Source of the DNA: Candidatus Calditenuis fumarioli
Lineage (GTDB): Archaea > Thermoproteota > Nitrososphaeria_A > Caldarchaeales > Calditenuaceae
Assembly (NCBI GenBank): GCA_030059665.1
Contig: JANVYR010000002.1
Location: 385,441-449,440 of the forward strand
Length of the DNA stretch: 64,000 nt
Direction: 5' to 3'
Shown: positions 8,039 to 16,546 of the stretch, one piece after another
Layout: the number at the start of each line of letters is the position of its first letter
Position numbering within the stretch: the first letter of the stretch is position 1
Position numbers and translations under genes: made by a program
The notes under the pieces: generated by a model
Told to the model about the DNA's origin: nothing
Seen by the model: only the letters and a program-made list of their open reading frames with translations
Databases searched by the model: none

Positions 8039-8892
8039 GGAGGAGCCCTGCTGTGGCCAACTACTTCTACGAGGGCAGGCGCGATGCGCTCCTGGAGCAG
8101 GTGAGGGGGTGCTTCCTCTCGCCCCACGGACCGGGTGAGCTGCCGGACCCCAAGGGCCCCGACGTCTCGACGAGGGTACCGCCGGTTCTGGTCTCGCCCC
8201 ACGCGGGCTACATGTACTCGGGTCCTGTGGCGGCCCACGGGTACCTCGAGCTCTCGAGGTGCAGGAGGCCGAGAACGGTCGTCGTGGTGGGGCCCAACCA
8301 CTACGGCATCGGAACCGACGTCTCCGTCTACCCCGGAGGCCGCTGGATCACACCTCTTGGGGAGGTCGAGGTGGACAGGGAGCTCGCGGCGGTGCTGGCC
8401 GAGACCTCGCAGGTCTTCTCGCTCGACGAGCTGAGCCACTCGAGGGAGCACTCGATCGAGGTCCAGGTGCCGTTCCTCCAGTTCGTCTACGGCGACGGGT
8501 TCAGGTTCGTGCCGATCTGCATGCTGGACCAGAGCAGGGAAACGGCGGAGGAGGTCGGAAGGGCCCTTGCAGAGGCGATAACAAACCCGGAGGAGGTCGT
8601 GGTCATCGCCAGCAGCGACTTCACCCACTACGAGCCCCACGACGAGGCGGTGCGGAGGGACATGCCCGTGATCGAGAGGATCTTGGAGCTGGACGTCGCT
8701 GGGTTCTACCGCGAGATGGAGAGGAGGGAAGCCACGCTGTGCGGTTACGGAGCCATAGCCGCGGTCATGGAGTACTCCAGACGGAAGGGCTACGCGAAGG
8801 CGAGGCTCCTGAAGTACGCCACGAGCGGTGACGTCTCGGGTGACAGGTCCTCTGTCGTCGGCTACGCGTCCATAGCGTTCTACAAGGACTGA
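8035..8892 (+). CDS. MEMO1-family protein
   Basis: A 285-residue protein starting at ATG 8035 in an ATGA overlap. MEMO signatures include SPHAGYMYSGPVAAHGYL (about residues 59-76), VVGPNHYG, the SREHSIEVQVPFLQF block, VVIASSDFTHYEPH and CGYGAIAAVMEY. These hold the conserved His, Asp and Cys residues that line a site related to extradiol dioxygenases. The family is universal in archaea, often near mevalonate or AMMECR1 genes, with a debated role in redox or iron/copper chemistry. Start choice is secured by the overlap and by the conserved N terminus. Confidence 0.92.
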   Translation: MRRSPAVANYFYEGRRDALLEQVRGCFLSPHGPGELPDPKGPDVSTRVPPVLVSPHAGYMYSGPVAAHGYLELSRCRRPRTVVVVGPNHYGIGTDVSVYPGGRWITPLGEVEVDRELAAVLAETSQVFSLDELSHSREHSIEVQVPFLQFVYGDGFRFVPICMLDQSRETAEEVGRALAEAITNPEEVVVIASSDFTHYEPHDEAVRRDMPVIERILELDVAGFYREMERREATLCGYGAIAAVMEYSRRKGYAKARLLKYATSGDVSGDRSSVVGYASIAFYKD

Positions 8893-8922
8893 GCGGTTGA
8901 GAAAAAAGAGGAGTGAGAGCTC

Positions 8923-10209
8923 TCAGGGCCAGATGTTGAGGAGCTTGATGGCCTCGCAGACCCGATCGACGGCGAGGCACATCGCGCCCATCCTGTTGCT
9001 GACCGCGTACTTCCTCGAGGTGCTCAGGACGTCGTGGAACGCCTTCACGAGCTTCGCCTCCATCCTCGAGAGTACCTCCTCCTTCGTCCACCTCTCCCTT
9101 TTCAGGTTCTGCACCCACTCGAAGTAGCTCACGGTCACGCCGCCTGCGTTCGCCAGGATGTCGGGCACCACGAAGACCCCCTTCTCGTTCAGGACCCTGT
9201 CGGCGTCCGATGTGACCGGGCCGTTCGCTCCCTCGGAGATTACCTTGGCCTTCACCCCCTCGACGGTCTTGGCGTTAATGGACCCCTCGACGGCCGCGGG
9301 AACGAGGGCGTCCACGTCGAGGTGCAGCAGCTCCTCATCGGTGATGGCCTTGGCGCCCTCGAACCCCAGAACGGATCCCGTCCGCCGCTTGTGCTCGATC
9401 AGCTTCGGGACGTTGAGCCCCTCGGGGTTGTAGATTCCGCCCTTGCTGTCGCTGACCGCCACCACCTTCGCTCCCCACTCGTGCAGGTAGAGCGCCGCGT
9501 AGCTCCCCACGTTCCCGAAGCCCTCGACGGCCACCCTCAGTCCCTTGATGCCCATGTTGAGCGCCTTCGCGGCCTCCCTCAGCCCGATCGCGACCCCGAG
9601 GCCCGTAGCCTCCTCCCTCCCCTCGCTTCCCCCCAGCGATATCGGCTTCCCGGTGACCACCTCGGGAGTCTGGCGGCCCGCGAGCTGCGAGTAGGTGTCC
9701 ATGATCCAGGCCATCACCTGCGCGTCGGTGTACACGTCGGGTGCCGGTATGTCCTTGTAGGGGCCTATGACGTCGTAGATCATGTAGGTGTACCTCCTGG
9801 TTATCCGCTCTATTTCCTCCCGCGTCAGCTCCTTGGGGTTGCACGCGACGCCGCCCTTAGCACCGCCGAAGGGCAGGTCCACGACCGCGCACTTGTAGGT
9901 CATCAGCATGGCGAGCGCCGTGACCTCCTCCAAGCTCGTCGTGGGATAGTACCTGATACCGCCCTTGTATGGACCTCGGGCGTTGTTGTGCTGGACCCGG
10001 TATCCTATGAAGGTCCTGATGGAGCCGTCCCTCATCCTGACCGGTATCGAGACCGTCAGCTGCAGCTTGGGGTGCTTGAGGACCTCGAAGTAGTCGCTGC
10101 CGTATCCGGTTATCTCGACCGCCTGTTTGACCTTCTGGACGACGTCCCCGAGGAACTCGGACCCCGTGACCTGGGCCCTGAGCTGCGACGAAACCATCAA
10201 GCTCCTCAC
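8923..10209 (-). CDS. gdhA: Glutamate dehydrogenase (Glu/Leu/Phe/Val dehydrogenase family)
   Basis: A 428-residue protein of normal length. The substrate domain contains GPYKGGIRYYP and the catalytic-lysine motif PFGGAKGGVACNP; the Rossmann domain has GFGNVGSYAALYLHEWGAKVV with the GxGxxG fingerprint, followed by VSDSKGG. The enzyme interconverts glutamate and 2-oxoglutarate with NAD(P). An internal ATG at 10197 (MVSSQLRAQ) is a reasonable alternative start. Cofactor preference cannot be decided with confidence from the sequence. It is not clearly in an operon. Confidence 0.93.
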   Translation of the reverse strand: MRSLMVSSQLRAQVTGSEFLGDVVQKVKQAVEITGYGSDYFEVLKHPKLQLTVSIPVRMRDGSIRTFIGYRVQHNNARGPYKGGIRYYPTTSLEEVTALAMLMTYKCAVVDLPFGGAKGGVACNPKELTREEIERITRRYTYMIYDVIGPYKDIPAPDVYTDAQVMAWIMDTYSQLAGRQTPEVVTGKPISLGGSEGREEATGLGVAIGLREAAKALNMGIKGLRVAVEGFGNVGSYAALYLHEWGAKVVAVSDSKGGIYNPEGLNVPKLIEHKRRTGSVLGFEGAKAITDEELLHLDVDALVPAAVEGSINAKTVEGVKAKVISEGANGPVTSDADRVLNEKGVFVVPDILANAGGVTVSYFEWVQNLKRERWTKEEVLSRMEAKLVKAFHDVLSTSRKYAVSNRMGAMCLAVDRVCEAIKLLNIWP

Positions 10210-10267
10210 CGACGACTTCGCCTCGGTCGTTGTCGTGTTTAATTTTAATTTTATGCAGGACGTCCGT

Positions 10268-11380
10268 TCAAACGGCCCTTCTCTGCGTTCGGAGAAGCCT
10301 CGAAGGTCTGAGACGTTCCAGCTCGTCCGACGTGAGAACTCCTGACCCTCTCGACCTCAGGAGCTCGTACGCCGCCTCCCCCAGCGCAGGACCTCGCATC
10401 AGCCCGTACCCCCTCAGGCCCCCGACCACGACGACGTCTCCGAGCTCGTCAAGCCTGCCCAGGTACGGATCCATGTCGGGCGTCAGCTCGCACGGTCCCC
10501 TTAGCGAGGAGTGGTAGCGGGGCTCGCGCCGCAGCTCGAGGCGTTGAAGCAGCATCTCCAGGGACCTTCGGACGTAATGGGCCGGCGGCTCCGCAGAGGA
10601 GTAGTCGGGCGCATCGGCCCACTCGGCGTCATATCCTCCCCCAACCAGCAGTGTCCCCCACCTCCTCCAGTACGAGTGGAGCAGCTCGTCGGAGAACGAG
10701 GGTATCTCCAGCTCCTCTCCCAGGTCGAACTTGTACGCGTAGCAGGTGATCACCCTGGTCCTGATCTCGATGCCGAGGAGTTTGAGCAGCTCGCGGTTGT
10801 GGGAGCCAGCGGCCAGGATGAGGCCATCGTGATCGATTTTCTCGCCGCCCTCGAGGACGACGCCGGTGACCGCGTTGCCGTCGGTGGCGAAGGACGCAAC
10901 GCCGCGTTTGACCACTCTCACGTCTTGGGCTTCGAGGACCTCCATCAGCTCGAGGCCTAACGCCGGAGGCTCAACCGAGAGGTCCAGGTCGGTGTAGACC
11001 CCGATGAGGTCCCGATCGACCCTGAAGGCCGGCCACCTCCCGACGACCTCGGAACCCGTCAGGATTTCGTGCATGACACCGGCATCCCTGAGGGCCGCGA
11101 TGGACTCGGAGAGGTCCTCCTCCCTGCCCAGCTGCAGGAAACCGGTCCTGAGGGCGGAGGACTTCGCGACGGACCTGATCAGCTCGATGCTGCGCAGAAC
11201 GAGCCTCACGTCCATAGGGTCCTCCAGCTGGACCGTCACCACTCCCGCGGACCTCGACGCCGCACCGCCGAGCACTCCCCTCGGGTCTATCAGCGTCACC
11301 TCCTCGCCCCTGAAGGCGGCGGAGAGGGCGGCGAAGGCGCCCGCTGGGCCAGCACCTACCAGCACAAGCCCCCTCGACAC
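10268..11380 (-). CDS. FAD-dependent oxidoreductase, D-amino-acid/glycine oxidase type
   Basis: A 370-residue flavoprotein with the N-terminal dinucleotide motif LVGAGPAGAFAALSA (residues 6-20) and an acidic end to the second strand (TLIDPRG). GLILAAGSHNRELLKLLG is the second FAD-contact motif and the C-terminal GLRGYGLMRGPALGEAAYELL is the DAO family tail. Such enzymes oxidise amines or amino acids, transferring electrons to oxygen or a carrier. The substrate is unknown. Its start lies 34 bases beyond the 3' end of the ThyX-like gene on the same strand. Confidence 0.8.
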   Translation of the reverse strand: MSRGLVLVGAGPAGAFAALSAAFRGEEVTLIDPRGVLGGAASRSAGVVTVQLEDPMDVRLVLRSIELIRSVAKSSALRTGFLQLGREEDLSESIAALRDAGVMHEILTGSEVVGRWPAFRVDRDLIGVYTDLDLSVEPPALGLELMEVLEAQDVRVVKRGVASFATDGNAVTGVVLEGGEKIDHDGLILAAGSHNRELLKLLGIEIRTRVITCYAYKFDLGEELEIPSFSDELLHSYWRRWGTLLVGGGYDAEWADAPDYSSAEPPAHYVRRSLEMLLQRLELRREPRYHSSLRGPCELTPDMDPYLGRLDELGDVVVVGGLRGYGLMRGPALGEAAYELLRSRGSGVLTSDELERLRPSRLLRTQRRAV

Positions 11381-11413
11381 GCTCCTACCTCTGCACCAGA
11401 CCGGTCAGCCAGC

Positions 11414-12862
11414 TTATGGACCCGACTGGGGCTCGTTGAGCCTCCGGTGGGTCTCGTCGTCGTACCTCCTGTACTTCAGAATTATCGGGCACCACTCTTT
11501 CTCCGGGCAGTAGCCCAGGTGCCTGCACTTCTCGCCCGTAAGCCTCCCCAGCTCGGGCACCGACCGCTCCACCTCCCTCCAGATCCGGTAGGCGATCGCC
11601 CTCTCCTCCCATTGCGCGGCGCTGCAGGTCCTGGTGGCGACGAAGCCCATCGGGCTCAGCAGGTTGAAGAGGTCGTAGACCCTGAGCGTCCGTATCCTGA
11701 CGGCCTGGGGCACCAGGTAGAGGGCAGCGGCAGGCCCGAGCTCCTCGCGGACCGATCGGTACAGCTCCAGCATCGAGAGGACCCTCGCCACGAACTCGGA
11801 GGTCAACGCCTCGCTCGACCTGAGCCTCGGAGGCACCACCACGGACCGCTCCGGCTCCTTGAGCGCCCTGTCGGCGGCCTCGACGAGGGACTCGACCGCC
11901 GTAGGCACGCTCCTGTGCCTGATCGACTGGTGGTAGGCGACGAGGGATGGCGCCTCGAGAACCACGGCCTGAACCGCAGGGTAGACCCTCTCGGCCGTCC
12001 TCAGTCCGTCCTGAGAGAGGACCCGGTTCACACCACCGACGGTCATGATGTCGACCAGCTCCGCGTCCTCTGGCACCCGGTCGCCGAAGAGCGCGCTGAA
12101 TACGCCGTCACCCTCCCTCAGGGGATCTGGCACCGGGTAGTAGGTCCAGGGGCCCGAGAAGGCGAGCCGCGAGCCGGTGAGAGACGGCATGAGGTCCGAG
12201 AGGAGCGAGATCAAACGGCCCGAGTAGACCTCGAGCTCGGAGGTCACCAGGCCGATCCGGTGCCTGACCTTCAGGACCGCGTACAGCACCGACTCGAGCG
12301 AGGATGCGGAGAAGAACGAGGTCGCGGTGGCCAAAGGCAGGACGTACCTCGCGTCCTCCAGATCAAGCCCCCGGCTCAGCAGCTCCCGGTAATAGGCGTG
12401 GTTTGCGAGCAGGGCGTCCCTCACCCTACCCTCGAGGGCCGTGCCCCTCACCTCCGCCGGGACGAGCATGCGGTCCGCCGTGACCTCCGACCTCCGCTGG
12501 CTCTCCTGGAGGAAGCTACCGAACCGCGCACCCATCACCACCATGCTCAGGAGCCTCGAGCACCACCTTACCTCGAGGAAGGGGATGGCCGAGGTCGTGA
12601 GGGAGGCGTGGCCGCGCCTCGTCGACTCGAAGTGCACCTTTCTCGAGAACTTGGTGACGTCCTTCCCCCGGCCGATGAGGTCGTTGAGGTTCCGGGAGAG
12701 GTGGACCATCGAGAAGGTGCCTACGCCCTCCAGCGCTATCACTTCATCCGGCCCGAGCGACCTCCCCGAGAAGGAGACCTTAGGCCCCAGGTCGAGGACG
12801 TCGACCTCCAGCTGGTCGGTGTACCTCGGTCCCGCCACACCACTGCCAGACGCACCTGCCAA
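11414..12862 (-). CDS. Tandem ThyX-like protein (two flavin-dependent thymidylate synthase-type domains)
   Basis: The 482 residues hold two ThyX-type halves. The first (about 85-215) keeps the layout SR...M-GARFGSFLQESQRR, then LDLEDARYVLP, but its RHR motif is degraded. The second (about 240-445) has a full RHRX7S signature, YHQSIRHRSVPTAVES, and the later FVATRTCSAAQWEERAIA equivalent of AQWEIR. The C terminus carries a cysteine cluster CRHLGYC..EWC. ThyX makes dTMP from dUMP using FAD and methylene-tetrahydrofolate in homotetramers whose active sites sit at subunit interfaces, so a fused pair could pool sites. TTG 12862 is the start; a TATA-like cataaaac lies about 35 bases upstream. Catalytic status is inference. 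Confidence 0.7.
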   Translation of the reverse strand: MAGASGSGVAGPRYTDQLEVDVLDLGPKVSFSGRSLGPDEVIALEGVGTFSMVHLSRNLNDLIGRGKDVTKFSRKVHFESTRRGHASLTTSAIPFLEVRWCSRLLSMVVMGARFGSFLQESQRRSEVTADRMLVPAEVRGTALEGRVRDALLANHAYYRELLSRGLDLEDARYVLPLATATSFFSASSLESVLYAVLKVRHRIGLVTSELEVYSGRLISLLSDLMPSLTGSRLAFSGPWTYYPVPDPLREGDGVFSALFGDRVPEDAELVDIMTVGGVNRVLSQDGLRTAERVYPAVQAVVLEAPSLVAYHQSIRHRSVPTAVESLVEAADRALKEPERSVVVPPRLRSSEALTSEFVARVLSMLELYRSVREELGPAAALYLVPQAVRIRTLRVYDLFNLLSPMGFVATRTCSAAQWEERAIAYRIWREVERSVPELGRLTGEKCRHLGYCPEKEWCPIILKYRRYDDETHRRLNEPQSGP

Positions 12863-12993
12863 TTAGCCGACCTCGCCTTAAGGCGTATCGGATGTTTTAT
12901 GGCTATTACTACGGGAATCGGTGATCGTAGAGGGGCTGTGACGAGCAACGTCCATGCCGAGCTGTGAGGCGACGATGGGCAGTCTGAGCCCCC

Positions 12994-13482
12994 TCAGACG
13001 CGCTCACGTTCCGATCCTCGCGACCTCGCCCATTCCCTCAGTCCAATCTCCTGCTCCGGCTCGACGGACCCTGGCCTGACGGACCTGACCCTCGCGATCG
13101 CCTCATCGGGCTGGAGGCCCTCCGTCACGATCAGGTATGCGGCGAGCACGGTTCCGGTCCTGCCCTGTCCTGCGGCGCAGTGCACCAGCACCTTCTTCCC
13201 TGAGGAAATGAGGTCTGCCAGCAGCTTAACGGCCCGCTCCAGCGTCTCCGCGTCCGGCATCTCGTGGTCCATCATCGGGACGTGGTGGTACTCGATGCTC
13301 AGGCCCTTGAGGAGCTGCGGGGGTATGGGATCCTCGGTCAGCGAGATGATCGCGTTTATCCCCTGCGCGGCGACGTACTCGAGCTGGGACCTGCTCACTG
13401 GCCTGCCCGAAGCCGCTATCTGGCCGTTGAACCAGCCGAAGTTGTAGGGCCTATCGGCGAACGCCGCCCTGATCCTCCTCAT
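12994..13482 (-). CDS. Dual-specificity protein phosphatase
   Basis: From ATG 13482 the product is 162 residues. It has the cysteine-phosphatase loop VHCAAGQGRTGT (HCX5R), a WPD-loop-like segment PMMDHEMPDAETL, and the helix EAIARVRSVRPGSVEPEQE typical of archaeal DSPs. The mechanism uses the loop cysteine as nucleophile on phospho-Tyr/Ser/Thr. The frame stays open to a GTG at 13572, but the extra 30 residues are low-complexity and absent from the family, so I prefer the internal ATG. It stands alone, divergent from the CBS protein gene. Confidence 0.88.
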   Translation of the reverse strand: MRRIRAAFADRPYNFGWFNGQIAASGRPVSRSQLEYVAAQGINAIISLTEDPIPPQLLKGLSIEYHHVPMMDHEMPDAETLERAVKLLADLISSGKKVLVHCAAGQGRTGTVLAAYLIVTEGLQPDEAIARVRSVRPGSVEPEQEIGLREWARSRGSERERV

Positions 13483-13600
13483 CAGGTCGCCCGGCGTCAA
13501 CGCTCGACCCCTCACGTTGCCATCATGCCCTCCTAAGAAACCGCTCGGTCCTCGAACGCGTTGGGCCAACACAAAAATCGTCCGCTAGGACGCTCTTCGT

Positions 13601-13996
13601 GTGTACCAGCTCAGGCTTCGGGACCTGATCAAGAGGAGGCCCATCACCGTCGAGAGCGGAGCCACCGTCCACGACGTCATCAAGATCATGGCCAGAGAGA
13701 ACGTCGGGTTCCTGATCGTGAGGGAGGGTGATGAGGTGGTGGGCGTCCTCTCCGAGCGGGACGTCATCCGAGTCCTGGCGGAGGAGGGGGACCTGCGGAA
13801 GAGGGTCGGGGAGTTCTGCAGGAGGGACATCATCAAGCTCAGGGAGGACAGCACGCTCGAGGAGGCCGCTCAGGCGATGGGGAGGCACAGGATAAGGCAC
13901 ATCGTGGTCGAGAACGAGCGGGGTGAAGTCGTGGGGGTCGTCTCGGTCAGGGACCTGCTGGAGGAGCTGTTCGGCCCCGGCACGAAGACCGACTGA
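13601..13996 (+). CDS. Two-CBS-domain protein
   Basis: A 131-residue protein from GTG 13601. Two CBS motifs follow each other: residues about 8-60 (PITVESGATVHDVIKIM...GFLIVREGDEVVGVLSERDVIRVLA) and 72-125 (DIIKLREDSTLEEAAQAM...HIVVENERGEVVGVVSVRDLL). CBS pairs bind adenosine nucleotides or SAM and act as energy or metabolite sensors. With no attached effector domain it must act in trans, and the partner is not evident. The gene lies 95 bases before PRPP synthase on the same strand. Confidence 0.9.
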   Translation: MYQLRLRDLIKRRPITVESGATVHDVIKIMARENVGFLIVREGDEVVGVLSERDVIRVLAEEGDLRKRVGEFCRRDIIKLREDSTLEEAAQAMGRHRIRHIVVENERGEVVGVVSVRDLLEELFGPGTKTD

Positions 13997-14091
13997 CGTG
14001 ACACGCAACCTGACGTCGGCCCTCCCCGCCGTCCCTCCCTCCGTCGGACCCGAAAACCATCAAGAGCGACCGGGTTGAGCTGTTACCCGGG

Positions 14092-14988
14092 ATGGAGGTC
14101 ACGGTGATCGGCGGCCCCGCATCGGCCGAGCAGGCGAGGAGGCTCGCGGTGGAGCTCGGCGCTGAGTACGTCCCTGTGGAACACAAGCTCTTCCCCGACG
14201 GCGAGTCCTACCTGCGCTTCGTGGCCGACCTGAAGGGCAGATGCGTCGTCGTCTTCCAGGGCACGCACCCCCCTCAGGACAGGAACCTGCTGCAGCTGCT
14301 GATGATCTCGAAAACGGCTCGTGAGAGGGGAGCATCGAGGGTCCTCGCGGTCGTCCCGTACCTCGCGTACGCCAGGCAGGACAGGGAGTTCCTCCAAGGC
14401 GAGGTCGTCAGCATCAGGGTCGTCCTCCACGCGATGAGGTGCGCCGGCGTTGACGCACTTCTGACGGTGAACCCGCACTCGCCCTGGGCCCTCGAGGCCG
14501 GTGGGCTGGAGTCCATCCAAGTGGACGTGACGAAACTCCTCGCCCGGAAGGCGGCAGAGTCCCACGGGCCGTTCGATGTGGTGGGCTCTCCGGGGAAGAA
14601 AGGTCGCTCCATGGCGGAGGCTGCAGCCGAGGAGATAGGGGCCGTTCCTTTCCACCTCGTGAGCTCGAGGGATCCGATGACGGGGAAGGTGGAGGTGCGC
14701 GTTGACGGCCTCGACGTCGCGGGCAAGAGGGTCCTGCTGATCGACGACATCATCAGCACCGGAGGCACGATGGCCGATGCGGTTCGTGGCCTTCTCAGGT
14801 CTGGCGCGAGGGAGGTGATCGTCTCGTGCGTCCACGGCCTCTTCGTCGGCGACGCGGTGGAACGCCTGCTCGGCGCAGGGGCATCGGCTCTGATATCGAC
14901 CGACACCGTGCCCACTGACCACTCGAGGGTCTCCGTGGTCAGCGAGCTGGCCAAGGCCGTCGGCGCGTGGGCCTCTGCGAAGCGATGA
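14092..14988 (+). CDS. prs: Ribose-phosphate pyrophosphokinase (PRPP synthase)
   Basis: A 298-residue archaeal-type PRPP synthase. Recognisable blocks are KLFPDGESYLRF (ATP site), YARQDREFLQGEVVSIRVV (catalytic flexible region), VDALLTVNPHSPWALE and the PRPP-binding loop LLIDDIISTGGTMADA near residues 212-227. It transfers pyrophosphate from ATP to ribose-5-phosphate, feeding nucleotide, histidine and tryptophan synthesis. The ATG start follows a 95-base spacer. Its stop overlaps the next start (ATGA at 14985), coupling it to the tRNA methyltransferase gene. Confidence 0.95.
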   Translation: MEVTVIGGPASAEQARRLAVELGAEYVPVEHKLFPDGESYLRFVADLKGRCVVVFQGTHPPQDRNLLQLLMISKTARERGASRVLAVVPYLAYARQDREFLQGEVVSIRVVLHAMRCAGVDALLTVNPHSPWALEAGGLESIQVDVTKLLARKAAESHGPFDVVGSPGKKGRSMAEAAAEEIGAVPFHLVSSRDPMTGKVEVRVDGLDVAGKRVLLIDDIISTGGTMADAVRGLLRSGAREVIVSCVHGLFVGDAVERLLGAGASALISTDTVPTDHSRVSVVSELAKAVGAWASAKR

Positions 14989-16004
14989 GGAGGTTCGTCG
15001 CGCTCATCTCGGGCGACAACGTCCAGCTGGGCCTCGGAGAACTGAACGCGCTGCTCGACGTTCTGGGAGGGTCCCTCGCGACCGAGAGGACCCACGAGAG
15101 GCTGCCCGAGTTCACGGCAGACCTGCGGGCTGCGCGCGACGCTGCGTGGAGGTCGGCCTTCGTCAAGGAGTCGGTCCTGAAGCTGTTCGAGGTGGGACTC
15201 GAAGAGTTCGGGAGGCCCTTCGACCCGCTCGTCGAAGACCTTCCGCGGCCCGCTGGCCCCATCGCAGTCAGGGCCCTTAAGCTGGAGGAGGTCCCTCTCG
15301 GGAGGACCGAGGTGGAGAGGTGGGTTGCGGCGAACCTGCTCGAGCGCTGGAGGGGCCTGAAGGTCGACCTCGAGAACCCGAGGGAGGTGATCAGGGTCTT
15401 CGTCACGTCGAGGTGCGCGGTCGGAGGACTCCTCGTCGGTGTGAGGGACAACGAGGGCATCGCCAGGAGGTCGCCCGTCAACAGGCCCTTCAGGTTGCCG
15501 TCGACGCTCAAGCCCAAGGAGGCCAGGGTCGTGGTGAACCTAGCGAGGGTCCCACGGGGTGGCACGGTCTTCGACCCGTTCGCCGGCTCCGGCGCGATAC
15601 TCCTCGAGGCCTCTGCGTTGGGTTACGAGGCTCTGGGCACCGAGGTGAAGGGTTGGATAGCCCGCGGTGCGAGGAGGAACCTCAAGGCTCTCGGTCTGGG
15701 AGAGAGGTCCGATGTGATCGCGGCGGACGCGAGACACCTTCCCTTGCGGCGTGCTCCGGACGGCGTGGCAACCGATCCTCCATACGGTAAGTCCACCACG
15801 GTCGTCGGCGGCAGGAGGTCCGAGCTGGTCGACGAGGTGATCGGAGAACTACTCGATGCGATGGAGCGGGGCAGGAGGGCCGTCGTCGTTTACCCCGCCG
15901 GTTCCGATATGCCCGGGATACTGACGTCGGGAAGGGTGGTGGAGCGTTACTCCTACAAGGTCCACTCGTCTCTGGTGAGGACCGTGAACGTCCTCGTCGC
16001 TTGA
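14985..16004 (+). CDS. tRNA guanosine-N2 methyltransferase, Trm11/Trm-G10 type
   Basis: A 339-residue protein starting at ATG 14985. The N-terminal part resembles the THUMP-like region of Trm-G10; the C-terminal half is a class I SAM methyltransferase with the FDPFAGSGAILLEASALG loop (about 196-213), ADARHLPL and the catalytic motif DPPYG that targets exocyclic amino groups. Archaeal TrmG10 makes N2-methyl and N2,N2-dimethylguanosine at position 10 of tRNAs. An upstream in-frame GTG at 14967 lies inside prs, so the ATGA overlap is the likelier start. Confidence 0.88.
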   Translation: MRRFVALISGDNVQLGLGELNALLDVLGGSLATERTHERLPEFTADLRAARDAAWRSAFVKESVLKLFEVGLEEFGRPFDPLVEDLPRPAGPIAVRALKLEEVPLGRTEVERWVAANLLERWRGLKVDLENPREVIRVFVTSRCAVGGLLVGVRDNEGIARRSPVNRPFRLPSTLKPKEARVVVNLARVPRGGTVFDPFAGSGAILLEASALGYEALGTEVKGWIARGARRNLKALGLGERSDVIAADARHLPLRRAPDGVATDPPYGKSTTVVGGRRSELVDEVIGELLDAMERGRRAVVVYPAGSDMPGILTSGRVVERYSYKVHSSLVRTVNVLVA

Positions 16005-16012
16005 GCTCGACC

Positions 16013-16471
16013 TTATGCGAAGACGAGCTTCAGCAGAATTCCAATAACCGCCAGCAGAATCGGCAGGTTGAATGCAATGAAGAGCTTGACGAAGAGGTTC
16101 ATCTGACCCTCCAGCCTCGACAACCTGGTCTCGATGGAGTTTACCCTGTTCTCGAGCGCCGCGATCCTGTTCTCCAAGGCATCGATCCTCCTCTCGAGGG
16201 AGTCAATTCTCCTTTCGAGCGAGTCAATTCTCTTCTCGAGCCTCGATATCTCCCTCTCGATCAGAGCCTTCAGGTTGTCCTCAACCCTCTTGATATCGGC
16301 CTTGAGCTCAGCCCGTAGCGTTTCGAGGTCCCTCTTGGTCGCTACGTCCGCCAGAACCGCGTTGATTATCGCCAACCTCACCTCACCGTCGGTAACCAAG
16401 ATCTCGGCGAGTCTCCTCCTTGCCTCTTGATCCCTCTCGAGCTCCTCGATCAGCTTCTCGGCTATCGACAC
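16013..16471 (-). CDS. Coiled-coil protein with C-terminal membrane anchor
   Basis: A 152-residue protein. Residues about 45-125 form a heptad coiled coil built of near-identical seven-residue units (RIDSLER, RIDSLER, RIDALEN, RIAALEN, RVNSIET, RLSRLEG), encoded by a recognisable 21-base DNA repeat. It ends in one hydrophobic helix (LFVKLFIAFNLPILLAVIGI). The N-terminal helix is DGEVRLAIINAVLADVATKRD. Related anchored coiled-coil proteins are common and variable in thermophilic archaea; function is unknown. The gene converges on the tRNA methyltransferase gene with an 8-base gap. Confidence 0.65.
   Translation of the reverse strand: MSIAEKLIEELERDQEARRRLAEILVTDGEVRLAIINAVLADVATKRDLETLRAELKADIKRVEDNLKALIEREISRLEKRIDSLERRIDSLERRIDALENRIAALENRVNSIETRLSRLEGQMNLFVKLFIAFNLPILLAVIGILLKLVFA
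16134..16256. repeat. 21-base tandem repeat encoding coiled-coil heptads
   Basis: Roughly six consecutive degenerate 21-base units of the type gattctcctctcgagggagtc, each encoding one heptad of the coiled-coil protein. The two central units (agtcaattctcctttcgagcg and its neighbour) are nearly identical, indicating unit-length duplication. Copy number could therefore vary between strains. Confidence 0.6.
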
Positions 16472-16546
16472 CGGAACCCAACGCGTTGTGACGGTTAATA
16501 ACGTTTCACATGGTATTGTCGGACATGGGTCCTGCCGAGATCTCCG

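Noticed and set aside
12890-12990. Possible small RNA or box C/D RNA on the plus strand upstream of thyX
   Set aside because: gtgatcg and ctga boxes are present, but spacing between candidate C, D', C' and D boxes is far from the normal 12 bases, and the TATA-like element is better explained as the thyX promoter on the minus strand.
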